DNA from: Streptomyces sp. NBC_00620
Lineage (GTDB): Bacteria > Actinomycetota > Actinomycetes > Streptomycetales > Streptomycetaceae
Reading direction: 5' to 3'
Length of the DNA stretch: 64,000 nucleotides
Assembly (NCBI RefSeq): GCF_026341825.1
Contig: NZ_JAPENY010000001.1
Span: forward strand, 1,116,001 to 1,180,000
The notes under the pieces were generated by a model. The model made no database searches and was not told the DNA's origin. It saw only the letters and a list, made by a program, of their open reading frames with translations. The position numbers and the translations under genes are program-made. Position 1 is the first letter of the stretch. Every line of letters starts with the position of its first letter. This document shows, piece by piece, positions 8,155 through 16,388 of this stretch.

Positions 8155-9831
8155 TCAGGAAACGGCCGTGAGCAGGTTCTTCTCCAGGATCACCGGCAGC
8201 GACAGAGTCCGGTAGCCCACCGAGGCGAACAGAACGGTGATCCGGCTCTCCTCTCCGCTGAGGACCTCGCCGTCACCCCACTGGGGGTGGTGGACCCTGG
8301 TGCCCGGCGGAAACGGGTGGTCGCGGCGGGTGGGTGAGGCGGTCCGGGGATGGTGCAGGCCCGGGACGCCGCCGGCGCCCGTGGGCCGCTGCTCGCACCT
8401 GTCGCAGTTGTCGCAGGGGCCGTGCAGCCGCTCGCCGAAGTAGCCGAGCAGGAACCGCCGTCGGCAGCCGGTGGTCTCGGCCAGGCCGCGCATCATGTCG
8501 ACCCGGGAGCGTTCCATGCTCTCGTGGGCGACGCCCAACTCCACCGCCCGTGCGGTGACTTCGTCGGTATCGGCCCCAGCCACCGTGGCCACCTTTCCGC
8601 GCTCCGTGGTGACGGCTCCGGCGCTCTCCAGGAGGTTGAGGACGGCGGTCAGCCTGCCGGCGGACAGGCCGGTCTCCTGCTGGAGTCCCGTCGGTGTCAC
8701 CGCGGTCGCGTGGTCCCGCACCCGGCGGGCGACGTCCGCGATCGTGTCCGCGTCCGGACGGCCGGTGGAGAAGAACTTCTGGAGGCCCAGATCCTCCGTG
8801 CGGTAGTGCAGGATCGCCCTGGAGGCCGCGCCGTCCCGGCCCGCCCGGCCTATCTCCTGGTAGTAGGCGTCGAGCGACCCCGGCACCGAGGCGTGCAGCA
8901 CGAACCGTACGTCGGGCTTGTCGATGCCCATGCCGAACGCCGACGTGGCCACCACGACGTCCAACTCCCCGCCGAGAAAGCGGTCATGGACCGCGCTGCG
9001 GTCGGCCGACCGGCTGCCCGCGTGGTAGGCGGCCGCGCTCAGGCCGAGTTCACCCAGCTCGGCGGCGTACGCATCGGCGTCCTTGCGGGTGGCGACGTAC
9101 ACGATGCCCGGCTTGGGCTCGGCCGCCGCCCGCTCCACCACAGCTCGCCGCTTCGCCGAGTCGTCCTGGAAACGGGTGACCTCCAAACGGATGTTGGGCC
9201 GGTCGAACCCGGCCACCACTTCGCGGACCTTGCGCATGCCGAGCTGCTCGACGATGTCGGCGCGCACCGGCGCCGCGGCGCTGGCGGTGAGGGCGAGGAT
9301 CGGAGGACGCCCGATGCTCTCCGCCGCCTGCCGGAGCCTCAGGTAGTCCGGGCGGAAGTCGTGGCCCCAGGAGGACACGCACTGCGCCTCGTCCACGACG
9401 AAGAGAGACGGTCGCAGCGTGGACAGCCGCTCGACCACGTCCTGCTTGGCCAGTTGCTCCGGGGCCAGGAACAGGAACCGGGCCGTTCCGTCACTCACGC
9501 TTTCCCATGCCTGCTCGTTCTGAGCCTTGGACATGGACGAGTTGACCGCGACGGCGGCGGCGGTCCGGCCGCTGTTCCGCAGCAGGCCGGCGATCTGGTC
9601 CCGCTGGAGAGCGATCAGCGGTGACACGACGAGCGTCGGCCCGGCGAGCAGCATGCCCGGCACCTGGTACACCGCCGATTTGCCCGAACCGGTAGGCATC
9701 ACCACCATGGCGTCCCGGCGGCCCATGACCGCTTTCATCGCGGTGAGCTGGCCGGGACGCAACGAGTCCCATCCGAAGACCTCCCGCGCGGCTCTGCGGA
9801 GACGGCGGGCGACGAACAGGCTGATCGGCAA
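8155..9831 (-). CDS. recQ: RecQ-like ATP-dependent DNA helicase
   Basis: A 558-residue SF2 helicase. The TTG start at 9831 is preceded by GGGAG at a workable distance, and no better start exists. Motifs run in order: Walker A MPTGSGKSAVYQVP (about residue 44), SPLIALQRDQ, VVDEAQCVSSWGHDFRPDY, LTASAAA, a helicase C domain with VVATSAFGMGIDKPDVRFV and YYQEIGRAGRDG. A C-terminal zinc-binding module contains CRRRFLLGYFGE and CDNCDRC. The Gln in DEAQ is unusual against the common DEVH/DEAH. It is shorter than E. coli RecQ and ends in a small extra domain rather than an HRDC domain. Role: DNA repair and recombination. Confidence 0.88.
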   Translation of the reverse strand: MPISLFVARRLRRAAREVFGWDSLRPGQLTAMKAVMGRRDAMVVMPTGSGKSAVYQVPGMLLAGPTLVVSPLIALQRDQIAGLLRNSGRTAAAVAVNSSMSKAQNEQAWESVSDGTARFLFLAPEQLAKQDVVERLSTLRPSLFVVDEAQCVSSWGHDFRPDYLRLRQAAESIGRPPILALTASAAAPVRADIVEQLGMRKVREVVAGFDRPNIRLEVTRFQDDSAKRRAVVERAAAEPKPGIVYVATRKDADAYAAELGELGLSAAAYHAGSRSADRSAVHDRFLGGELDVVVATSAFGMGIDKPDVRFVLHASVPGSLDAYYQEIGRAGRDGAASRAILHYRTEDLGLQKFFSTGRPDADTIADVARRVRDHATAVTPTGLQQETGLSAGRLTAVLNLLESAGAVTTERGKVATVAGADTDEVTARAVELGVAHESMERSRVDMMRGLAETTGCRRRFLLGYFGERLHGPCDNCDRCEQRPTGAGGVPGLHHPRTASPTRRDHPFPPGTRVHHPQWGDGEVLSGEESRITVLFASVGYRTLSLPVILEKNLLTAVS

Positions 9832-9956
9832 AGGGACTCCCGGAGCAGTTGTGCGCGGCCGGGACGGAACCGGACGGGCGGTGGTGGGTCTAGTGCCCGC
9901 CCCGGCCGGAAGCAGTCCGCCGTCGCCCGGCCAGAAGCCCGCCGGGGCTACTCCGG

Positions 9957-10604
9957 CTACTCCGCGAACCGGAACGTCGACGTGATCGCGTCGAAGATGT
10001 CGAAGAAGGAGTCCGCGAGATCCAGGACCTGGCTGCTCCCGGCGACGAGGGCGACCTTGCCCTCCTGGCCCGGCACGGGGATGAAGGTTTGCATGAGTAC
10101 CGCGCGGATGGTGCGGTTGAGTGCGTCGTCGGGTACGACGATGTCCTCGATGCCGTACGTCCGCGCGGCGGGACCCACGCCGGGGATGTCGACGGTGGTG
10201 ACCTTGCGCCAGGCGTCGCCCTCCTTCTTGGCCTCGCGCACGGAGAGCTGGCCGGCCATCGTCTGGGGGTCGGTGGAGAGGGGCTCGCCTGTCTTTGAAC
10301 GGCCGCCGACGATCGAGACGGTGACCGAGCCGGTGATCGGGGTGTCACCGCCGAAGGCCTCCGCCATGCAACCGCAGTACAGGGCACCGGACTTCCAGGC
10401 GTCGGCCGCCGCCTTCTGGAGGAACGCGGCATACGTGTCGCGGTACTTGGCCAACTCCGGATGCTGCTCCACCCGTTCGTTCACCATCCGCCGGATGGAG
10501 TCGTCACGCGACTCGGGCCGCACGTCGAACTCCCACCACGACTCCGGCACCTTGATCCGAAAGCCACCGCGCTCGATGGTGAGCGTCTCCATGTAGCGGG
10601 CCAT
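9957..10604 (-). CDS. T7SS-linked family A protein (orphan copy)
   Basis: A 215-residue soluble protein with no signal or membrane segment. The ATG at 10604 has GGGGAA upstream. I do not recognise a named family, but it shares a layout with the proteins at 20210 and 21598: an opening FRIKVPESWWEFDV (compare YRMLLPDQWAQVPL and YRLLVPRDWFRVDL), a middle Ala-rich helix ending in SGAL, a beta strand SVTVSIVGG, and a late VDIPGVGPAARTYG strand. Those two relatives sit inside T7SS cassettes, so this may be a displaced member of the same system. It includes a CGC cluster (ALYCGCMAEA). Confidence 0.6.
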   Translation of the reverse strand: MARYMETLTIERGGFRIKVPESWWEFDVRPESRDDSIRRMVNERVEQHPELAKYRDTYAAFLQKAAADAWKSGALYCGCMAEAFGGDTPITGSVTVSIVGGRSKTGEPLSTDPQTMAGQLSVREAKKEGDAWRKVTTVDIPGVGPAARTYGIEDIVVPDDALNRTIRAVLMQTFIPVPGQEGKVALVAGSSQVLDLADSFFDIFDAITSTFRFAE

Positions 10605-10853
10605 GGTGTTCCCCGTTCCTCTACCCCGGCGTGCGCGTGGACCCCTGCGTACACCTGCTCGCCTGTTCGACTCGGGTCAGCCTACGAGGTGGCGGTGCCG
10701 GGCCGAGGCGCGGGCGCCCTCGCCACGGCGCCGACGGAGGCGCCGAAGAGGACCGTCGCCTCGATCCGGTGAACTGCGACGGAAATGGGCCCGGCCGACG
10801 CTTCATGCCCCTTGGGTGAAGATCCACGACACCCGAGGCGAGCGGAACAGCGA

Positions 10854-11225
10854 ATGCCGGAGCCACCAGCCCCTTACACGATCGAAGTCGAGCCGGAGGT
10901 GCGCGCCTGGCTGGAAACTCTCGCGTTGCCCGACCACCGTGCCGTCGAACGCTTTGCCGATCGACTCGCGGCCGAGGGCCCGACGCTGCCTTTTCCCCTG
11001 GCCAGTCATCTGGGCGACGGTCTTCGGGAGTTGCGTATCGGTGCAATCCGGGTGACGTACTGGCTGGCTCCAGGAAGGAGAGCGGTTCTGCTCACCGTGT
11101 TCCGCAAGACGAGGATGCGCGAGACCGACGAGGTCATGAAGGCACATCGGGCTCGGAAGCGGTGCGAGTCCGAGCACCCTCCGGCCAGTGAGCACGACGT
11201 CTACAGTAGAGGCGAGGAGGCCTGA
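10854..11225 (+). CDS. HigB/RelE-like toxin-type protein
   Basis: A 123-residue protein that fits the phage Gp49/HigB-like branch of the RelE fold: an N-terminal VEPEVRAWLETLALPDHRAVERFAD helix, LPFPLASHLGDGLRELRIGAIRVTYWLAP and a strand LLTVFRKTRMRETDEVMKAHRARK with the basic residues expected of an mRNA interferase. Its stop overlaps the start of the next gene (TGATG). Toxin-first order followed by a helix-turn-helix gene is the HigBA layout. Whether it cleaves mRNA is inference. The ribosome site before ATG 10854 is weak. Confidence 0.78.
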   Translation: MPEPPAPYTIEVEPEVRAWLETLALPDHRAVERFADRLAAEGPTLPFPLASHLGDGLRELRIGAIRVTYWLAPGRRAVLLTVFRKTRMRETDEVMKAHRARKRCESEHPPASEHDVYSRGEEA

Positions 11226-11533
11226 TGAGCAGCGGATACCACACCAGCTGGAAGGTCCCGCCCGAGCACCGCGAAGACCCGGAGTACCGCGCCGCGGGAC
11301 GGCGGATGGACTTCGCCCAGGCGGTCTACGACCGCCGCTCCGCCCTGGGCTGGAGCACGGCCGAGCTGGCTCGCCGGGCCGATATGTCCGAGGAGGACAT
11401 CGAGTCCATCGAGGAGAGCGGTGTCGATCCGACTCTTGAGTTGATCGAGCGACTTGCCGCCGCCCTTGAATCGGGTGCACGGATCGACCCGCGTACGACC
11501 CCCGAGTTCCGTTTCGAGGGCCACGCGGCCTGA
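11225..11533 (+). CDS. XRE-family antitoxin (HigA-like)
   Basis: A 102-residue protein with a helix-turn-helix core (MDFAQAVYDRRSALGWSTAELARRADMSEEDIESIEES, about residues 28-67) and a following DPTLELIERLAAALE helix, the XRE arrangement. It is translationally coupled to the toxin-like gene upstream through TGATG. By analogy with HigA it would bind the toxin and repress the shared promoter in 10605-10853, where I found no clear palindrome. Confidence 0.8.
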   Translation: MSSGYHTSWKVPPEHREDPEYRAAGRRMDFAQAVYDRRSALGWSTAELARRADMSEEDIESIEESGVDPTLELIERLAAALESGARIDPRTTPEFRFEGHAA

Positions 11534-11597
11534 GACCCCCACTCGCGACGACCTGGTACGAGCGAACCCTCCGGCCCCCACCCCGTCCTCACCGCTC

Positions 11598-12911
11598 CTA
11601 GTGCCCGCCCGCCGCCCCGTCTACTTCCCCCTGCCCCTCCCAAGGCCGAGCAAGCCCCACCAGTGCGACTCCCGCCCCCGCAACGGTGATCAGCATGATG
11701 AGCGCCATCGGCAGCGAGCTGTCCTCGCCGAACAGACCGACGAGCGGGGAGGCGAGCGCGCCGAACAGGAACTGGCAGCCGCCGAGGAGTGCGGAGGCGG
11801 CGCCCGGGGCGGTGCGGCCCAGGGTCTGGCCGAGGCTCATGGTCGACGGGAAGACCATGCCGATGCCCGTCATGGTCACGAACAGCGTCGCCCAGGTGCC
11901 CGCGAGGGTCTCGCCGGCGGTGGTGACCAGGACGACCTGGGCAAGTGTTCCGAGCGCGGCCGTGCAGACGCCCGCCGTGAGGAGGGTGTTCAGGCGTACG
12001 CCGCGCGCCGCCAGCTTGGCGAAGAGGGCGCCGGCGATGAGCATGCCGACGGCGTTGGAGGCGAAGATCAGCGAGTAGGTCGTCGACGAGACCCCGTGCA
12101 GGTTCTCGAAGACGAAGCTCGATCCGCTGATGTACGCGAACATCGCCGCCGAGCAGAGGGCCAGGACAAGGACGTACCCCAGGAAGGTCCGGCGGCCGAA
12201 CAGTTCCCCCATCGCACGGAAGGTGCTCGCGAGGCCGCCGGCCTGCCGACGCTCGGGCGGCAGTGTCTCCGGCACCTTCCGCAGTACGGCGAGCAGCATC
12301 GCGCCGCCCATGACGGTGAGCGCGACGAACACCGCGCGCCAGGTGGATACGGAGAGGATCGCGCCGCCGAGTACCGGTCCGGCGATGGGCGCCACGCCGA
12401 GGATCTGCGAGAGCAGCGCGAAGTAGCGGGGGATGTCCGCGCCGTGGAAGCGGTCCGTGAGCACCGCTCGCGCCAGGACCATGCCCGCCGCTCCCGCGAC
12501 ACCCTGCAGGAAGCGGGTGCCGGTCAGGACGGTGACGTTCGGGGCGAGGGCGCAGGCGAGGGAGAAGACGGCGAAGCCCGCGGTGCCCGATATGAGAAGC
12601 CTGCGGCGTCCGAGGCCGTCGCTGATCGGGCCGATGAGCAGCTGTCCGACCACGAGCCCGGCCAGGAACGCGGTCATCGTCAGCTGCACGGCCGAACTGC
12701 TCGCGTGCAGCGAGTCGCCCATCGAGGGGAAGCCGGGGACGTACATGTCGGTGGCGAGGGGAGCGACGGCAGTGAGCGCCGCGAGGACCGCCACGAGGAG
12801 CGCGGCTGCGCGTTTCGACGGCTCGGCGTGGGGGTGAGTGCCGCTGTGGGCCTGGGGATCGGCGTCGCGGGGCACAGCGTTCTGACCGGGGGACGGGGCT
12901 ACCATGGACAT
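11598..12911 (-). CDS. Bcr/CflA-family multidrug efflux MFS transporter
   Basis: A 437-residue protein with about 12 hydrophobic segments. Early in the first helix is TDMYVPGFPSMG, the Bcr/CflA signature, then the MFS loop GPISDGLGRRRLL and a motif-C-like PIAGPVLGGAIL. Start is ATG 12911 or ATG 12905; neither has a strong ribosome site. It is transcribed divergently from the marR gene at 12983, with repeated TTCACCGGT sites between them, so MarR control is likely. Substrate unknown; drug/proton antiport is the family's activity. Confidence 0.88.
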   Translation of the reverse strand: MSMVAPSPGQNAVPRDADPQAHSGTHPHAEPSKRAAALLVAVLAALTAVAPLATDMYVPGFPSMGDSLHASSSAVQLTMTAFLAGLVVGQLLIGPISDGLGRRRLLISGTAGFAVFSLACALAPNVTVLTGTRFLQGVAGAAGMVLARAVLTDRFHGADIPRYFALLSQILGVAPIAGPVLGGAILSVSTWRAVFVALTVMGGAMLLAVLRKVPETLPPERRQAGGLASTFRAMGELFGRRTFLGYVLVLALCSAAMFAYISGSSFVFENLHGVSSTTYSLIFASNAVGMLIAGALFAKLAARGVRLNTLLTAGVCTAALGTLAQVVLVTTAGETLAGTWATLFVTMTGIGMVFPSTMSLGQTLGRTAPGAASALLGGCQFLFGALASPLVGLFGEDSSLPMALIMLITVAGAGVALVGLARPWEGQGEVDGAAGGH

Positions 12912-12926
12912 AAAGGTAACCGATGG

Positions 12927-12952
12927 TTCACCGGTTAACCAATTTCACCGGT
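12927..12952. promoter_or_regulatory. Putative MarR operator in the divergent promoter region
   Basis: Two exact copies of TTCACCGGT (12927-12935 and 12944-12952), 17 bases apart, lie in the 71-base gap between the efflux gene and the MarR gene. The first also lies in an imperfect inverted repeat (GGTAACCG ... CGGTTAACC). Location suggests the MarR binding site; this is not tested. Confidence 0.5.
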
Positions 12953-12982
12953 AAAACAACTGGCCAACAAAGGGCGATCCGC

Positions 12983-13477
12983 ATGTCACTCTCGACCACC
13001 GACGTCCGCGCCCAGTGGGCCGCACACAACCCGGGCCTCGACACGTCCCCGATGGAACTCATCGTCCTGCTCAAGCGCGTCACCGCGATGCTCGACCGCG
13101 CCATCGAGCCCCTCTACGACGGTGCCCCGCTCACCCCACCGGAAGTCGACATGCTCATCCCGCTCCGCCACGCGACCGAACCAGCCATCGCCCGCCGCCT
13201 CGCCCAGACAATGGGCCTCTCCCGCGCAGGCGTCAGCAAAACCCTCGCCAAACTGGAAAAGCGCGGCTTCATCCAACGGACCCCCAACCCCGCCGATCGG
13301 CGCACGGCCCTGGTCACCATCACACCGGCGGGCGCGGAGGCCGTGGACGGACTGTTCCCGCGCCAACTCGCCGCGGAGGTGGAGCTGTTGGCGGGACTTG
13401 GGGAGGACCGGACGTGGGTCATGGGGGCGTTGGAGCGGTTGGCCGGGGTGATGGAGGGGCATTTGGGGCGGGGGTGA
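12983..13477 (+). CDS. MarR-family transcriptional regulator
   Basis: A 164-residue protein. I start it at ATG 12983, as the longer reading from 12923 runs through the operator region. A winged helix spans about residues 45-115: ALTPPEVDML in the first helices is followed by ATEPAIARRLAQTMGLSRAGVSKTLAKLEKRGFIQRTPNPADRRTALVTITPAG (helix-turn-helix plus wing). Divergent to the Bcr/CflA pump, so it probably represses pump and itself until a ligand binds. Confidence 0.88.
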   Translation: MSLSTTDVRAQWAAHNPGLDTSPMELIVLLKRVTAMLDRAIEPLYDGAPLTPPEVDMLIPLRHATEPAIARRLAQTMGLSRAGVSKTLAKLEKRGFIQRTPNPADRRTALVTITPAGAEAVDGLFPRQLAAEVELLAGLGEDRTWVMGALERLAGVMEGHLGRG

Positions 13478-13603
13478 GTCGCTGCTCCGGGGTCCGTGGG
13501 CGGAGTCAATCGGGCGGCGCGAGCTGGGCCATCGGCCGGCTCGAAGACCCGACCTCGCCGCTCCCGGCTTCCTCTCCCTGCCCCGCCCCCCCGGGTCGAC
13601 TCC

Positions 13604-13996
13604 TCAGCGGTTCAGGTCCATGACCCCGACTCCGAGACCCTCGTAAGCCTCGGGCGCAACGGTGGCGACGAGCGCTCCCTCGGGAAGCATCTGATTCGGC
13701 CGCGCGGCGTGCACAGCTGCGCCGACACCGAAGGAGACGCCGTCACGGCACAGTTCAGCGATGGTCACAGCCATCGCGTAGTCATCGTCGATCAGGTGCA
13801 TCACGTCCACCAGCACACCGACATGACCAACAATCCCCGCACGCTCCCGCTCCGCCTCCAGCAGACACAGGACCGGCACCCACAGGCGCACATTCCCGCT
13901 GGCCGCTGCCGCATGAACGAGACCGGAGACCTGCTTATTGCCTCCCAGGGCGAGGAGAGTCGGAGCATCCAGGACGTAGTGCTCGGTCTCCCTCAA
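13604..13996 (-). CDS. PIN-domain (VapC-like) toxin-type protein, possibly degenerate
   Basis: A 130-residue protein starting at a TTG that overlaps the antitoxin stop (TTGA). The opening YVLDAPTLLAL places Asp10 in the first PIN position, and LCLLEAERER places Glu47/Glu49 in the second. The segment that normally carries the third acidic residue reads VSFGVGAAVHAA, with Gly/Val where Asp is expected, and the fourth (VATVAPEAYEG) also lacks Asp. So it may be inactive or use other residues (an LIDDDYAM acidic patch is near). Coupled to an RHH antitoxin-like gene. Confidence 0.68.
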   Translation of the reverse strand: MRETEHYVLDAPTLLALGGNKQVSGLVHAAAASGNVRLWVPVLCLLEAERERAGIVGHVGVLVDVMHLIDDDYAMAVTIAELCRDGVSFGVGAAVHAARPNQMLPEGALVATVAPEAYEGLGVGVMDLNR

Positions 13997-14274
13997 CGGG
14001 ACGACTCCGTCTCGGCGAGGGCGGCACGATGCGCGGCGGTGGCCTCACGCATCTTGCGGCGCATCTCGGCGGACTCCTCGTCCGTCACGTAGTGCCCGAA
14101 CCGCTCGGAGAGAAGGGAACGCGTGCGATCGGCCCGTTCCCTGATCTGATCCGGCGTGAGCGTCTGAGCCGCTATCTCCTGCATGAGAGCCCGCAGGCTG
14201 GTGCCACGCGCTTCAGCCACGGCGGCGAGCTGGTCACGGACTTCGGCGGGGACGCGGATCATGACGTCGGACAT
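13993..14274 (-). CDS. Ribbon-helix-helix antitoxin-type protein
   Basis: A 93-residue protein opening MSDVMIRVPAEVRDQLAAVAEARGTSLRALMQEIAA: a beta strand plus two helices as in CopG/RHH DNA-binding antitoxins. The C-terminal half is charged and helical, suited to wrapping a toxin. ATG 14274 has no Shine-Dalgarno sequence; a TATACT -10-like hexamer ends 7 bases before the start, suggesting a leaderless transcript. A perfect inverted repeat overlaps that hexamer, fitting autorepression. Confidence 0.75.
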   Translation of the reverse strand: MSDVMIRVPAEVRDQLAAVAEARGTSLRALMQEIAAQTLTPDQIRERADRTRSLLSERFGHYVTDEESAEMRRKMREATAAHRAALAETESSR

Positions 14275-14281
14275 GCGGCGA

Positions 14282-14298
14282 GTATACGTGGCGTATAC
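14282..14298. promoter_or_regulatory. Perfect inverted repeat, probable RHH antitoxin operator
   Basis: GTATACG-TGG-CGTATAC, two perfect 7-base arms with a 3-base spacer, ends 7 bases from the antitoxin start. On the minus strand it overlaps a TATACT -10-like hexamer. RHH antitoxins usually bind such short palindromes, so autoregulation is the natural reading. Confidence 0.6.
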
Positions 14299-14442
14299 GC
14301 CGGGCGCTGCAGAACCGTGCAGACAATCACGCCAGCGTCCGGGCCCAGCGCACCGCGCTGTCCGTCGGCCCAGATCGTGGTGCCGTCCCCCGCGTCGGAG
14401 GAATCCCGTGACGGGGTACGGATGCCCGCTCGCGGTCTAGTC

Positions 14443-14832
14443 CTACGGTGCCAGGGTGCGCACGACGTCGAACTCGTTGCCCTCGGGGTCTGCCATGACC
14501 ACCCAGTTCCGGTCCGAGCCCTGGCCCACATCCGTCTTGGTGGCGCCGAGGCCGAGCAATCTGGTCACCTCGTCCTCGGTGCTGCCGTCGATCGGGCTCA
14601 CGTCGAGGTGAAGCCGGTTCTTCACGGTCTTACCCTCGGGCACCTGGATGAACATCAGGGTGGGCGGCATCTGACGGGCCCGAACATCCTCGACGGTCGG
14701 CACCCACGAGCCGATCTCGACCTTGCCCTCGCTCCGGTCGATCACCTTGAAGTCCAGGACCTCGCACCAGAAGGCCGCGAGCCTCTCCGGATCGTGGCAG
14801 TCAACGACCAACTCGGTGAACCTACTTGTCAC
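14443..14832 (-). CDS. VOC-family (glyoxalase/bleomycin-resistance-like) protein
   Basis: A 129-residue single-domain protein with the paired beta-alpha-beta-beta-beta modules of the VOC superfamily: FTELVVDCHDPERLAAFWCEVLDFKV, NRLHLDVSPI and VVMADPEGNEFDVVRT. The ending DPEGNEFDVV is the common Streptomyces form. Metal ligands would include a His in RLHLDV and a Glu in GNEFDV. The true substrate cannot be told from sequence. Not obviously linked to neighbours. Confidence 0.85.
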   Translation of the reverse strand: MTSRFTELVVDCHDPERLAAFWCEVLDFKVIDRSEGKVEIGSWVPTVEDVRARQMPPTLMFIQVPEGKTVKNRLHLDVSPIDGSTEDEVTRLLGLGATKTDVGQGSDRNWVVMADPEGNEFDVVRTLAP

Positions 14833-14898
14833 GACTCTCCCAGAGGGTGCGGACGGGGCTCAGAGTATGCCGCCTGGCCTCCGATCACCGGTCACCGG

Positions 14899-15174
14899 TC
14901 ACCGGTCCGCGACGAAGGAGCCCATGCCCCGGGTGGTGGTGATCAGGCCCTCCGCCCGCAGGGCCGCGGTGGCCTTACGAACCGTCTCGCGGGCCACTCC
15001 GAATTCCTGCTCCAGCTTCACTTCGGAGATCAAGCCTCGAACTGGGTACTCACCGCTGGCGATTCGCTGCCGAACCACCTCGGCGATCTGCTGCCACTTC
15101 GGCCTTGTCGGATCAAATTCGAACACAGGCGAACTGTACGTAGCACCCAGCAGGAAGTCATAGAGACCTCTCAC
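14899..15174 (-). CDS. GntR-family regulator, DNA-binding domain only
   Basis: A 91-residue protein with a GntR winged helix (PKWQQIAEVVRQRIASGEYPVRGLISEVKLEQEFGVARETVRKATAALRAEGLITTTRGMGSFV, residues 25-88) and no effector domain. Full-length GntR proteins add a 100-150-residue ligand domain; here the frame closes right after the wing. It may be a short YtrA-like or integrative-element-type regulator. GTG 15174 has GGGGGG just upstream. Target unknown. Confidence 0.75.
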   Translation of the reverse strand: MRGLYDFLLGATYSSPVFEFDPTRPKWQQIAEVVRQRIASGEYPVRGLISEVKLEQEFGVARETVRKATAALRAEGLITTTRGMGSFVADR

Positions 15175-15415
15175 CCCCCATATGAGTAGACAACCGCCTC
15201 AACACCACGCCCGAGCGGCCGACACCGAGCACCACACCTCACCTCACCTCACCTGGCCCCAGCCGCTCCCCAACTCCCCCGCCACGCCAGCCCACTTGAC
15301 GGCACGACTTCACCCCTCGTAGGCCTCGGTCGTGACCGGCTTCTGGCCGGCTGGCGACAGCCGTGGCACACTCTCCGCGCACTGCGACAGCAACACACGG
15401 GGCGGGAACAGCGAC

Positions 15416-16042
15416 ATGAGAGTGTCATCGGCCAGGCCGCGCCGGGGGAAGGCGGCAGCTGCGTCTTTGCGGTACGAGACGCGGTCCGGGAAACGTCTCG
15501 CGCGTGAGGGCGAGCGCTCGGGCAAGGGGGACAAGCTGTTCGGTTGCTTCGTGTTCCTCTCCCTCGCGGCAGCCTTCACCTTCCTCGTCCTGGCGGACAT
15601 GTTCTGGGGCGACGGCACCTGGCAGTGGGCAGCCGACGCGTGGCCGGGCGGGGCATACGGTTTCGCGGTGCTCCTGGGGGCGCTGGTGCCGGGCGTTGTG
15701 GCGCTTTTCGGCTTGTCACTGGCCCGGATGGACAGGAAGTCCTGGAGGGCACACAAGGCGCGCACGTTCGGCTGCATGTTTCTGACCGTCGGGTGCGGAG
15801 CGACGATGCTGCAGCTCGTGGCGCTGATCTTCAGCGCCCAGGACACCGGCAAGTGGGGCCGCGGTACCTCGGCCTCTCCCAGTTGGGTCTTCAGAAACTA
15901 CCCCTGGCTGTGGGCGGTCGGCTTCGCGTCCACGATCGCCGTGGCCGCGCTGCTGATCTGCCTGTACGTGGCTTTCGGCCGGCGGCGCGGAGGCACACGG
16001 GACGGCGCGACCGTCAGCTCCGCGGAGGGCGCGGCGCTCTGA
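15416..16042 (+). CDS. Four-helix membrane protein of unknown function
   Basis: A 208-residue protein; I use ATG 15416, since the longer frame from 15332 has no ribosome site. The basic N-terminus (RVSSARPRRGKAAAASLRYETRSGKRLAREGERSGKG) is cytoplasmic. Hydrophobic segments follow at about residues 42-62, 80-102, 116-136 and 160-185. No conserved motif was recognised. The following gene starts 346 bases on, so no operon is evident. Confidence 0.65.
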   Translation: MRVSSARPRRGKAAAASLRYETRSGKRLAREGERSGKGDKLFGCFVFLSLAAAFTFLVLADMFWGDGTWQWAADAWPGGAYGFAVLLGALVPGVVALFGLSLARMDRKSWRAHKARTFGCMFLTVGCGATMLQLVALIFSAQDTGKWGRGTSASPSWVFRNYPWLWAVGFASTIAVAALLICLYVAFGRRRGGTRDGATVSSAEGAAL

Positions 16043-16388
16043 ACCGCACGGCCTCGCGCCCCTCGGTCAGCGGGCTCCCCAAGGCGGGCCCCTTCGAGAG
16101 CCCCGGCTGAGCAGTCACTCCACGGCACCCGCCACTGCGCACCGACCTCATCGCTCAAGCAACGCATAAGCCCCGACAGCCAACGCCTTCTCGACGACGG
16201 CCCCAAGCGGACCCATGGCGTGCGCGCCGCTGTGCACCTCGACACGATCGAGCTACAGACCCAGCCGAGCTGTCCATATTTCTCCCTATCTGCCCAGTCA
16301 TGCAGGGAAGTTCGCTGTGGCGAAACCGATCTCCACACGGATACCGTCATTGCTCTTGACTGAACATCCGTCACACGGGGAGTCCACT
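16043..16388. other. 346-base intergenic region upstream of the lipoprotein gene
   Basis: No gene or strong repeat seen. It marks the change into the accessory block: the sequence downstream is noticeably richer in A and T for about 3.5 kb. The promoter of the lipoprotein and secreted-protein genes probably lies at its right end; TTGACT at about 16347 could be a -35 box, but I see no matching -10. Confidence 0.4.

Noticed and set aside
8155..14274. A mobile defence island formed by recQ and the two toxin-antitoxin-like pairs
   Set aside because: No integrase, transposase, direct-repeat boundaries or recognised defence effector; the genes are in unrelated transcription units.
15175..15415. 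CTCAC-rich stretch as a regulatory repeat
   Set aside because: Only three to four short copies of a five-base motif, within the range of chance.
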